Assembly: GCF_046115515.1 (NCBI RefSeq)
Contig: NZ_CP175953.1
From: Gracilimonas sp017641085
GTDB lineage: Bacteria > Bacteroidota > Rhodothermia > Balneolales > Balneolaceae
Strand: one strand, 5' to 3'
Length of the DNA stretch: 64,000 nucleotides
Positions 15,218 to 23,280 of this stretch are shown piece after piece. The position numbers and the translations under genes were made by a program. How positions within the stretch are numbered: position 1 is the first letter of the stretch; each line of letters begins with the position of its first letter. A model generated the notes under the pieces. That model did not search any database. It saw only the letters and a list, made by a program, of their open reading frames with translations, and had not been told where the DNA came from.

Positions 15218-16927
15218 ATGTCATTCCGCTGGGTATACGCGCAGCCGGACGAGCCAAAGTACGTCTCCAAGTTAGGGGACATGCTGGGAATTCCGGACAA
15301 AATAGCCCAACTACTGGCTATACGCGGCATAAAAACATTCGATGATGCAGAATACTTTTTCAGGCCAAAGATAGAAAACCTCCACGATCCTTTTTTAATG
15401 AAGGATATGGAAGCCGGTGCAGAACGTTTAGCTCTGGCCATACGTAAAAGTGAGAAAGTACTCGTTTACGGCGATTACGACGTTGACGGGACTACAGCAA
15501 CTTCCTGTGTCTATACATTTTTGAAAGAATTTGGCGTAGATGCCGACTACTACATTCCCCATCGCTTCAAAGAGGGATATGGGATTAACCCCGATGGCAT
15601 TAAATATGCCGAAGAAGTTAAGGCCTCTCTGATTGTATCGGTTGATTGTGGCATTACTGCTATTGAAGAAGCTAAAGTAGCCCGTGAAAAAGGCATCGAC
15701 CTGATTGTGTGCGACCACCATACTGTAGGTAATGAAATTCCGGATGCCGTAGCCGTACTTGACCCCAAACGCCCGGACTGTGATTACCCCTTTGACGGAC
15801 TTTCGGGAGCGGGTGTTGGGTTTAAACTCATTCAGGGAACCATAGAAAAGCTGGGATTGCCCTCCACGATCTCGTACAAATTCCTGGACCTGGTGGCCAT
15901 TTCGATTGCTTCCGATATTGTACCCATCATTGATGAAAACCGTGTGCTTATGAAGGCCGGACTACAGATGATTCAGCGAAGTCCGAGGGTGGGTATTAAG
16001 GCATTGCTGGAGCTGATCAAGGTTTCCAAAGAAGATGTAAACACCTCCAAAATTGTGTTTTCGATCGGACCGAGAATTAACGCGGCCGGACGAATGGGAG
16101 ATGCCAGTACGGCCGTAAAGCTCATGATCTCCGAGACGCTGGGTGAAGCCAAGTCGCATGCTTATGAGCTGGAGTCTGTAAACCTGAAGCGACGAGATAC
16201 CGACTCCAAGACCATGAAAGAGGCGATGGAGCAGATTGAAAAGGATTTTAACATGGAGGAGACGTCCACCATTGTGCTGTACAGCCAGAACTGGCACCTT
16301 GGGGTGATCGGGATTGTAGCTTCCCGACTGGTGGATTTATATCACCGCCCGGCTATCATGCTCAGCAATGTGGATGGGAAGATCAAAGGGTCGGCGCGGA
16401 GTATTAAAGGGTTTAATATTTATAATGCCATCAAAAAATGCGATGACTTATTGGAACAATTTGGTGGGCATGAGTTTGCAGCCGGACTTACTCTGGAGGA
16501 AGGAAACCTTTCCGAATTCCGTCGCCGGATGAATGAGCTGGCCTATACCGATTTGTCTGAGAATTCTTTTGAACCGGAACTCACCGTAGATGCCAAACTG
16601 GAGTTGGGTGAGGTGGATATGAAATTCTGGAAGCTGCTTAGTCAGTTTGAGCCCTTTGGGCCGGGTAATTTACGTCCCGTTTTTGTAAGTGAAGATGTAA
16701 AAGTTGTCGGCGTTCCGACCATTGTAGGAAACGGCCACCTGAAGATGAGGGTAAGCCAAAATGGATCCGGTGTTTTTGATACCATCGGTTTTAATATGCA
16801 CGAATACCTGCCCGATGTTCGAAAAGGAGATCCGTTTAAAATAGCCTATGTGCTTGAAGAAAATAACTGGAACGGCCGGCGTACGCTTCAGCTGAGATTA
16901 AAGGACATTCACATTCCGGGGAGGTAG
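15218..16927 (+). CDS. recJ: Single-stranded-DNA-specific exonuclease RecJ
   Basis: 5'-3' exonuclease in recombination and mismatch repair. The 569-residue product carries the DHH phosphoesterase motifs: DYDVDGTT near 85, the namesake DHH in VCDHHTVG near 165, VSVDCGIT near 143, and the DHHA1 motif GGHEFAAGL near 425, followed by an OB-like domain. The frame is open from 15152, but those 22 residues are low quality; the ATG at 15218 (MSFRWVYAQ) matches the family start. Its TAG stop enters a heptamer repeat array. Confidence 0.95.
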   Translation: MSFRWVYAQPDEPKYVSKLGDMLGIPDKIAQLLAIRGIKTFDDAEYFFRPKIENLHDPFLMKDMEAGAERLALAIRKSEKVLVYGDYDVDGTTATSCVYTFLKEFGVDADYYIPHRFKEGYGINPDGIKYAEEVKASLIVSVDCGITAIEEAKVAREKGIDLIVCDHHTVGNEIPDAVAVLDPKRPDCDYPFDGLSGAGVGFKLIQGTIEKLGLPSTISYKFLDLVAISIASDIVPIIDENRVLMKAGLQMIQRSPRVGIKALLELIKVSKEDVNTSKIVFSIGPRINAAGRMGDASTAVKLMISETLGEAKSHAYELESVNLKRRDTDSKTMKEAMEQIEKDFNMEETSTIVLYSQNWHLGVIGIVASRLVDLYHRPAIMLSNVDGKIKGSARSIKGFNIYNAIKKCDDLLEQFGGHEFAAGLTLEEGNLSEFRRRMNELAYTDLSENSFEPELTVDAKLELGEVDMKFWKLLSQFEPFGPGNLRPVFVSEDVKVVGVPTIVGNGHLKMRVSQNGSGVFDTIGFNMHEYLPDVRKGDPFKIAYVLEENNWNGRRTLQLRLKDIHIPGR

Positions 16928-17076
16928 GTATTAGGTGCAAGGTGTTAGGTTTTAGGGTCATCTTGATCGGAAGCGAAAGATCTTTGCCCAAAATGATTGG
17001 TAACTAACTATAACAAAGATGCTTCGCTTCCGCTCAGAAAGACTTACTAAAACCTAACACCTTGCCCCTAACACTT
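16927..17076. repeat. Heptamer inverted-repeat element after recJ
   Basis: From the third base of the recJ stop, units beginning GG recur every 7 bp (16927, 16934, 16941, 16948, 16955). The right arm carries CCT every 7 bp at 17053, 17060 and 17067. The two arms are inverted copies (AGGTGTTAGGTTTTAG and its complement), with a second inverted pair inside (GGAAGCGAAAG / CTTCGCTTCC). The whole can fold into a long hairpin between recJ and tRNA-Phe. Confidence 0.8.
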
Positions 17077-17101
17077 AAATACCTTTTTCCCCAATTTATT
17101 A

Positions 17102-17132
17102 TTGTATAAAGATTACAAACCCTGTATCTTTG
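17102..17132 (+). promoter_or_regulatory. Bacteroidota-type promoter of tRNA-Phe
   Basis: TATCTTTG at 17125-17132 matches the -7 consensus TAnnTTTG perfectly. A TTG at 17102-17104 sits 20 bp upstream, the right spacing for the -33 element. Transcription would begin near 17138, about 10 bp before the tRNA. Confidence 0.65.
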
Positions 17133-17147
17133 CCGTCCTTGTTGAAA

Positions 17148-17220
<73 letters not shown>

Positions 17221-17229
17221 CATCAAGTA

Positions 17230-17268
17230 AAGCCTTGTGCACTTTTTAGATGTACGGGGCTTTTTTTT
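17230..17268 (+). terminator. Terminator of tRNA-Phe
   Basis: Stem of 11 bp with G-T wobbles (17230-17240 with 17252-17262), then a run of eight T residues. Confidence 0.8.
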
Positions 17269-17447
17269 GTTTATGATTTTTGACCTTTTATCTGGTCATT
17301 TTGCTTCGTCTATCTAAAATCTGATCGAAAATGCTACTGCGCTTGTTGTTAGGAAGCCATTATAGATCCGATACCTGAAATCCCTAAGCCGTACATTGAA
17401 AGCTTATTATGATAGACGAATTCACATCGATTTTCGAGAGTTAAGGC

Positions 17448-18650
17448 ATGCCACCAATTGAAAAAGATGGTTCCCGAAGAAACCGCTTGCAAACCGGCTT
17501 ATTAATCTCAGGCATAATACTGATTGCTCTCAATCTGAGGCCGGCCCTGGCATCCGTCGGGCCTTTGATAGCTGAAATACGGGAGAGTACCGGACTTTCC
17601 AACTCTTTACTGGGCTTGCTTACGACTCTCCCGTTGATTGCATTTGGCCTGGTTTCGATGCTTACTACTTTATTTACACGGCGTTTTGGTATAGAAAAAA
17701 CATTATTCGGGGCGTTAATTTTACTTACCATCGGGATTTTAGCCCGATTGATCCAGTCACCGGTGGCCTTATTCGGAGGCACCTTGATGTTAGGTATCGC
17801 CATTGCTTTGGGCAATGTGTTGTTGCCCTCTTTGGTAAAGCGCGATTTTCCGGATATGTCGGGCCCGCTCACCAGCCTGTATTCCAGCATGATGGGGATC
17901 GGAGCCTCCATGGCAGCGGGGCTAAGTGTTCCACTATCAAAAGGAATGGGACTTGGCTGGAGGTACACTTTGGCATTGTGGTCTCTTCCTGCTTTTATCG
18001 CATTATTAATTTGGATCCCTCAGTTGCGATACAATACTAATAGCAGCCGGCTCAGTAGCTTTCGAAAAGCTCTCAAAAAAATGGCCGGCTCAGCTACGGC
18101 ATGGCAAGTGGCTGTATTTATGGGATTACAGTCTTTAGCCTTTTACGTGATTTTGGCCTGGCTGCCTGATATACTGCAAAGCAGGGGGCTATCGGAATCC
18201 TATTCCGGATGGATGCTTTCATTATCACAGGGGACCGGAGTGCTGGGTACACTGCTTATCCCATACTTTGCAGGAAAAAAGTCCAATCAGCAAAGTATTG
18301 TATGGATGTTAATACTCATGGAAGGTGTTTGCCTTGCGGCCCTTATGCTGACGGATACATTTGGGGTAGCCGTATGGGTATCTGTGTTGGGTTTTGCACT
18401 CGGAGGGTCTTTTGGGTTGGCACTGCTATTTATCGTACTTCGCTCGCACGACACGCAGGAGGCAACCGAATTAAGTGGAATGGCTCAATCTGCAGGGTAT
18501 ATTCTCGCAGCCATCGGTCCCATTTTAATCGGGGCTCTTTATGATTTGACCGGTAACTGGAATGTTCCCTTGGGGTTTTTGTTAGGGATTTTAGCGATCA
18601 AAGCCGGCTTTGGACATTTTGCCGGTAAACCCAAAAAAGTGGAATTATAA
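17448..18650 (+). CDS. MFS transporter, CynX/NimT family
   Basis: Major facilitator with about 12 membrane segments across 400 residues. The N-terminal signature ALNLRPALASVGPLI near 27 is typical of the CynX/NimT group, which contains the E. coli cyanate and 2-nitroimidazole transporters. No cyanase or other partner lies nearby, so the substrate is open. Standalone, preceded by tRNA-Phe and its terminator. Confidence 0.88.
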   Translation: MPPIEKDGSRRNRLQTGLLISGIILIALNLRPALASVGPLIAEIRESTGLSNSLLGLLTTLPLIAFGLVSMLTTLFTRRFGIEKTLFGALILLTIGILARLIQSPVALFGGTLMLGIAIALGNVLLPSLVKRDFPDMSGPLTSLYSSMMGIGASMAAGLSVPLSKGMGLGWRYTLALWSLPAFIALLIWIPQLRYNTNSSRLSSFRKALKKMAGSATAWQVAVFMGLQSLAFYVILAWLPDILQSRGLSESYSGWMLSLSQGTGVLGTLLIPYFAGKKSNQQSIVWMLILMEGVCLAALMLTDTFGVAVWVSVLGFALGGSFGLALLFIVLRSHDTQEATELSGMAQSAGYILAAIGPILIGALYDLTGNWNVPLGFLLGILAIKAGFGHFAGKPKKVEL

Positions 18651-18929
18651 GAGGGTTGCACTCCTTATGTTTTTTCTCTTTCCGCTGCTCTGCTCGGGGA
18701 TGCCCTATAGAGACTCCGCCTCAATGGAATAAACTCAAGCTGAGAAGTCAAGTTCCTATACCAAATCTTCGATTCGCCATCTTTGCCTCCCATCTACAAT
18801 TGTTTTTTATATAGGTTAATGAAGAGTTGAAGCACTATATTAATCAAAAGTGCTAGTAAATAAGAGGGGTAGCACTAATCTGGTCTGAAAACTAATAAGA
18901 CATAATCTAATCATTAGACGAGGTACAAA

Positions 18930-19859
18930 ATGAATACTACCATAAAACAAATACTTGTAATTACAATAATTTTTGGAGTTTCTGCTGCTTGTTCAAATAC
19001 AAGTACAGATACGCAGATGGAAAATGAGATTCTTCCGGAACCAAGTGCCCTGAATAAAGCGGCAAAAAAAGCGACACCTAATACTTACGATCCCTTTGCG
19101 GATGCGGTAGCTATAGACGGACTCATAAATAACGGACAGGGTTTTCCGTTTGCTGCAGGAGGGCTGGATGCACCTCAGTTACTGAACCCTTTGAAATCAC
19201 CACCTGTCACAGGTATTGGAGGAGGTTTCGTTGTCTATGATATGGGGGAAGGTGAAAGTATAAAAGATCAGGAAGGGCCGGATCTTATTGTCATTGAAGC
19301 TGACGGATCCCTGATTGCGTCAGGCTTCGGTTTTGCAGAAGGGATGACTGTTTATGCCAGTAACGACCCTGCCGGTCCCTATAAGCTTTTAGGCTCTTCT
19401 ACTGGAACGGGCCTGTATGATCTTAATGCTGCGGGTTTATCAAATGCGCGATATATCCGCATAGAAGATACTGGTGGTGTTTTCCCATCCGGTGTTGATA
19501 TCAATGGCCTAATTGGCGTTAATCTTGAAAGTTCGCATTTAAATTTCAGTCCAAAAAAGCTGCGAAGTGATAAAAAAGCCAGCATAAAGGCTCATGTCCA
19601 GCTTCCGGGTAATGATTCAATTATTGAAGCCGCCATAATTCTGGCTACATATAACGGGCAGCCTTCTCCAACTCCTCCTCCATATTATACTGACCTGAAC
19701 ATAGCAGGGAACGTAAAAGGTAATGGCAGCGTGATAGACTTTGATAGTCAGGAGTTCTTTTCTGAAGTACCCACCGGTGATGAAATTATCATTGGATTAG
19801 AGCTGATATCCGACCAGGGCAATACTTACTACTTATTCGATATTGTCTCCGTTGAGTAA
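18930..19859 (+). CDS. Surface lipoprotein of unknown function
   Basis: 309 residues. A lipoprotein signal is clear: hydrophobic segment then VSAACSNTS with the lipidated Cys near residue 21. The mature part contains a domain with FADAVAIDGLINNGQG and ASNDPAGPYKLLGSS, reminiscent of discoidin-like cell-surface domains, where similar wording surrounds beta-sandwich folds. The C-terminal about 100 residues look like another beta-rich domain. No enzyme motif is seen. Monocistronic with a good terminator. No function is assigned. Confidence 0.7.
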   Translation: MNTTIKQILVITIIFGVSAACSNTSTDTQMENEILPEPSALNKAAKKATPNTYDPFADAVAIDGLINNGQGFPFAAGGLDAPQLLNPLKSPPVTGIGGGFVVYDMGEGESIKDQEGPDLIVIEADGSLIASGFGFAEGMTVYASNDPAGPYKLLGSSTGTGLYDLNAAGLSNARYIRIEDTGGVFPSGVDINGLIGVNLESSHLNFSPKKLRSDKKASIKAHVQLPGNDSIIEAAIILATYNGQPSPTPPPYYTDLNIAGNVKGNGSVIDFDSQEFFSEVPTGDEIIIGLELISDQGNTYYLFDIVSVE

Positions 19860-19898
19860 ATAGAAATATCAGGCCAGCAAATCTTGAAGAAGTATTTT

Positions 19899-19929
19899 AA
19901 AAGGAGAGCATACAACTCTCCTTTTTTTA
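19899..19929 (+). terminator. Terminator of the lipoprotein gene
   Basis: 10-bp stem (19899-19908 with 19916-19925), AAAAGGAGAG type, with a T run that overlaps the end of the stem. Confidence 0.85.
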
Positions 19930-20049
19930 GTTTATAAGGGCAAGCTCATCAAATAAAGTCGTAGTAATAAGCGCAATTTTTGTTTTTATTGATGTCGGTA
20001 TTCACAACTCCACAGTGTGGAGCAAACAAAAAGGTAGTTAGAGGAGATT

Positions 20050-20421
20050 ATGGAATATCTGATTATGGCATGTAAAGTAATTGTAGGGCTTAGCATTTTA
20101 AATGTATGGCTGTTGCGATCGGGCAAGGAAACTCAATGGCGGGGTGGAGACGCCGGAAGTCTGGAAGAAGAATTTAAAGCCTACGGGCTTCCCATTTGGT
20201 TTATGTGGACTGTAGGCGGGCTCAAAATTCTGTTTGCATTGGGGCTTCTGGCTTCCATTTGGTTTACAGGCTACCCGGAATTAGAAACTTATTCTGCTTA
20301 CGGCATAGCCGTGTTGATGCTGGGTGCTGTGAGTATGCACATAAAGGTTAAGGACCCGTTAAAAAAATCTCTCCCGGCTTTTACTTTCCTGGCTCTGTCG
20401 CTGTTGATTGCTTTTCTATAG
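20050..20421 (+). CDS. DoxX-like four-TM membrane protein (copy 1)
   Basis: 123 residues with four membrane segments. The C-terminal HIKVKDPLKKSLPAF is the kind of motif found in DoxX-like proteins. GAGGAG precedes the ATG as a strong ribosome binding site. It ends by overlapping, tail to tail, the stop of a related gene on the other strand. The cysteines typical of true DoxX oxidoreductases are missing, so the biochemical role is unknown. Confidence 0.75.
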   Translation: MEYLIMACKVIVGLSILNVWLLRSGKETQWRGGDAGSLEEEFKAYGLPIWFMWTVGGLKILFALGLLASIWFTGYPELETYSAYGIAVLMLGAVSMHIKVKDPLKKSLPAFTFLALSLLIAFL

Positions 20422-20778
20422 ATCATAAAGCATCAGCAACAGGAATTTGTAGGCCAAAAAACCGTTTACCAACATAAAGAAAAAAGAAGGTAGCGTTTGG
20501 TTCAGAGAATCCCGGACCTTTATGCGCGTGCCAAAGGCTACCGCCATCATCACTGTCAATCCGGTGGCCGCGAGAAAACCCAACAGGCTAATGTATAAAC
20601 CGGCAAGCAGCCCGGCGGCTCCTGCCAGCTGAGCCGTGCCGGTGAGTTTTCGTACAGTATCGCCCATTCCATAGCGAATAAATTCCTCTTTCATAAAAGG
20701 GGACCGGAAGCACTGTATGCCATAGATCAGAAAAAATCCGGCAACAATTACCGAAAGAAATAAAATGGGATTGGTCAA
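20416..20778 (-). CDS. DoxX-like four-TM membrane protein (copy 2)
   Basis: 120 residues, four membrane segments. Its C-terminal RIKVRDSLNQTLPSF aligns with the IKVKDPLKKSLPAF of the convergent neighbour, so the two are probably diverged paralogues. The coding regions overlap by 6 bp at their stop codons. The closest annotation style is DoxX family; no catalytic residues are evident. Confidence 0.75.
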   Translation of the reverse strand: MTNPILFLSVIVAGFFLIYGIQCFRSPFMKEEFIRYGMGDTVRKLTGTAQLAGAAGLLAGLYISLLGFLAATGLTVMMAVAFGTRIKVRDSLNQTLPSFFFMLVNGFLAYKFLLLMLYDL

Positions 20779-20976
20779 GAGGCTTCCGGTTTCTATTTAA
20801 ATAAAGATGTTTGTTGATGAGCACCCAAAAACATTGGCAACATAAACATTCGTTCGTTTTATATGATACCGGCCAAGTAAAGAATCCCCCCCGGACCTGA
20901 AATCCTGCCTTTCATAGATTTATTTCTTCTTTTTTCCCTATAATTTTAGGCAACTCTATAATCAATAAAAGATCCC

Positions 20977-22716
20977 TTGAAGCTTAATTACATTATTTGG
21001 CTGCTACTATTTCTAGCCGCTTGCCAGTCAACAGAAAAGAAAAACCTAAATATTAATAATTCTATGTTCGGAGATCGTGTGTTGGTGTTTGATGATGGCA
21101 TGGACCAGAAAGAAATTCAAAAAGCATTGGATGAAATTCATCAAGAGCAGGCCGGTGAGGAGTTTTCTGATCAACGATATGCATTGCTGTTTAAGCCGGG
21201 GACCTATGAGGTGGATATTACGGTCGACTTTTATGTGCAGGCTCTGGGACTTGGAAAAACCCCGGGTCAAACCACGGTGCATGGAGCGGTGCAATCGGTG
21301 GAAACCAGCAACAACAACAACGTAACCACACAGTTCTGGAGAGGGGCTGAGAATTTCAAAGTGTATCCCGATACTGCTGAGCCCTGGATGTACTGGGCTG
21401 TATCGCAAGCAGCGCCAATGAGAAGAATGCATATTATCGGCAATGTAAATTTTGATAAAGGAGGATGGGGCAGTGGGGGCGTGTTAGCGAATTCCATCGT
21501 AACCGGTCGGGCCGGTCTGACAACAGGACAGCAATGGTTTACACGAAATTCAGAACTGGGTTCCTGGGAGGGCGGGAACTGGAACCGTGTGTTTGTTGGG
21601 GTAAAGGGAGCCCCGGAAAAAAACTGGCCGGAGCAGCCGGTCACGGTAGTAGATGAAGCCCCTGTTATCCGGGATAAGCCGTTTCTGGTATTTAGTGAAG
21701 AGCATGGTTATTTCGTCTTTGTTCCGCAGCTGACCAAAAATAGTACAGGAGTAAGCTGGAAAGATGGAAATGAATCCGGCAGAGAGATTCCTATTGAAGA
21801 TTTTTATATAGCAAAGGCTGGAAAAGATGATGCCGCTAGTATTAACGAAGCCCTGAGTTCAGGGAAGAACCTGTTGCTGACTCCGGGAATTTATGAGTTA
21901 AGTCAGGAAATAGTGGTAGGGAAAGAAAACACAGTAGTACTTGGTTTAGGACTTCCTACTTTGGTTCCTACCCAAGGCAATAAAGCACTTGCAGTCGGAG
22001 ATAAAGAAGGCATTATTGTAGCAGGAATCATGGTTGATGCAGGGGTGCAATCTTCCGATGTCCTGATTCAGGTTGGACAGGAAGGGAGCGATAAAAATTA
22101 TTCAGGTAATCCCATTAGCCTTCATGATTTATACTGCAGAATAGGTGGAGCCATTGCCGGTACAGCTAAGACATGCCTTGAGATTAATGCAAACCGGGTA
22201 ATAGGTGATCATTTTTGGTTATGGCGGGCCGATCACGGTACAGGTGCCGATTGGTTTGTCAATAAAAGTGACCACGGCCTGATTGTTAATGGGGATGATG
22301 TAACTATTTATGGGCTCTTTAATGAGCACTTTCAGCATTATCAGACATACTGGAAGGGGGAGAGAGGCCGGGTGTATTTTTACCAGTCTGAAATTCCTTA
22401 TGAGCCCCCAAGCAATGAAGTATGGAATGATAATGGAAAGCCGGGGTATGCATCCTATAAAATAGCCGACGGTGTAGAAGAACATCAGGCTTGGGGATTG
22501 GGGATTTATTCTTTCTTCAGAGGTGAGGAAACAGAAAAAAATAATGTTCGTTTGGAAAACGCAATGGAAGCCCCTGAAAAGCCGGGAATTAAAATCACAC
22601 ATATCTCTGCTTTTGCGGGAAGGCTTGGAGGGATGAATCATATTCTTAACGGAAAGGGCCCGGCTACAAATATTGGGGAATTGAACTTGTATAATGGGTG
22701 GAATTTTGAAAACTAA
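20977..22716 (+). CDS. Beta-helix surface lipoprotein (GH55-like fold, family often mislabelled adenylyl cyclase)
   Basis: 579 residues. The start is a TTG at 20977: only this start includes the lipoprotein signal LLLFLAACQS, while the next ATG (21064) would lose it. The mature protein has two right-handed beta-helix blocks, about 35-250 and 275-530, with typical phrases ALLFKPGTYEVD, NLLLTPGIYELS and VVLGLGLPTLVP. This matches a family of secreted proteins I recall, some carrying the misleading names adenylyl cyclase or coagulation factor 5/8. A carbohydrate-active role is plausible from the fold but not shown. Confidence 0.75.
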   Translation: MKLNYIIWLLLFLAACQSTEKKNLNINNSMFGDRVLVFDDGMDQKEIQKALDEIHQEQAGEEFSDQRYALLFKPGTYEVDITVDFYVQALGLGKTPGQTTVHGAVQSVETSNNNNVTTQFWRGAENFKVYPDTAEPWMYWAVSQAAPMRRMHIIGNVNFDKGGWGSGGVLANSIVTGRAGLTTGQQWFTRNSELGSWEGGNWNRVFVGVKGAPEKNWPEQPVTVVDEAPVIRDKPFLVFSEEHGYFVFVPQLTKNSTGVSWKDGNESGREIPIEDFYIAKAGKDDAASINEALSSGKNLLLTPGIYELSQEIVVGKENTVVLGLGLPTLVPTQGNKALAVGDKEGIIVAGIMVDAGVQSSDVLIQVGQEGSDKNYSGNPISLHDLYCRIGGAIAGTAKTCLEINANRVIGDHFWLWRADHGTGADWFVNKSDHGLIVNGDDVTIYGLFNEHFQHYQTYWKGERGRVYFYQSEIPYEPPSNEVWNDNGKPGYASYKIADGVEEHQAWGLGIYSFFRGEETEKNNVRLENAMEAPEKPGIKITHISAFAGRLGGMNHILNGKGPATNIGELNLYNGWNFEN

Positions 22717-22815
22717 TTTTGTGCTGGCATGAACTGATGAAACCCCACCGCCCGCTCATCTGTTATAGCTTTTGATGCATTAGACCTGTGAATCAAAAAA
22801 GAGGACGCGATTATT

Positions 22816-23151
22816 ATGAGTATAGAAACGATGACAGCCGAAGAAGTAGCAGAAGGTAAATTAAATGAGGCCGAAGACGTGAAAGAAATCCTGGCTTCCG
22901 GCGAAGATGTAGGGCTCAGAATCTGGAGAGAGGAAGAGCCGGATGCGGACAAAGAATTTCATACTAATTCTTATGAAACGGTAGGTTATGTACTAAAAGG
23001 TAAAGCCGAGCTTCACTTGGAAAATGACCAGGTTGTCGAGTTGACGGAAGGGAATTCATATCTGGTTCCTAAAGAAACAGAGCATACCTACAAAATCATC
23101 GAAACCTTTTCGGCAGTGGAAGCCACTTCACCTCCGGCGCATCTGCAGTAA
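22816..23151 (+). CDS. Small cupin-domain protein
   Basis: 111 residues forming one cupin barrel. Seen: a first cupin motif with degenerate metal ligands (FHTNSYETVGYVLKGKAEL) and a second motif with PKETEHTYK. Histidines at the N-terminal strand (H in FHTNS) and in TEHTYK could still bind a metal. Substrate and role unknown. Monocistronic, followed at once by a terminator. Confidence 0.8.
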   Translation: MSIETMTAEEVAEGKLNEAEDVKEILASGEDVGLRIWREEEPDADKEFHTNSYETVGYVLKGKAELHLENDQVVELTEGNSYLVPKETEHTYKIIETFSAVEATSPPAHLQ

Positions 23152-23178
23152 ATTATTTCTGAATTTCAAAGAGGTTAA

Positions 23179-23206
23179 AGCCCGATGTTTTCATCGGGCC
23201 TTTTTT
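23179..23206 (+). terminator. Terminator of the cupin gene
   Basis: 8-bp GC-rich stem (23180-23187 with 23192-23199), TTTT loop, then six T residues. Confidence 0.9.
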
Positions 23207-23216
23207 ATTTATGCAT

Positions 23217-23251
23217 AAAAAACCCCGATTTGTTTTAACCAAATCGGGGTT
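23217..23251 (-). terminator. Terminator of the secreted nuclease gene
   Basis: 11-bp stem (23221-23231 with 23241-23251). On the minus strand it is followed by six T residues. It lies 30 bp past the stop of the endonuclease gene. Confidence 0.88.
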
Positions 23252-23280
23252 ATAAAGTTGTTCAACAGGTCGAAATGAGG

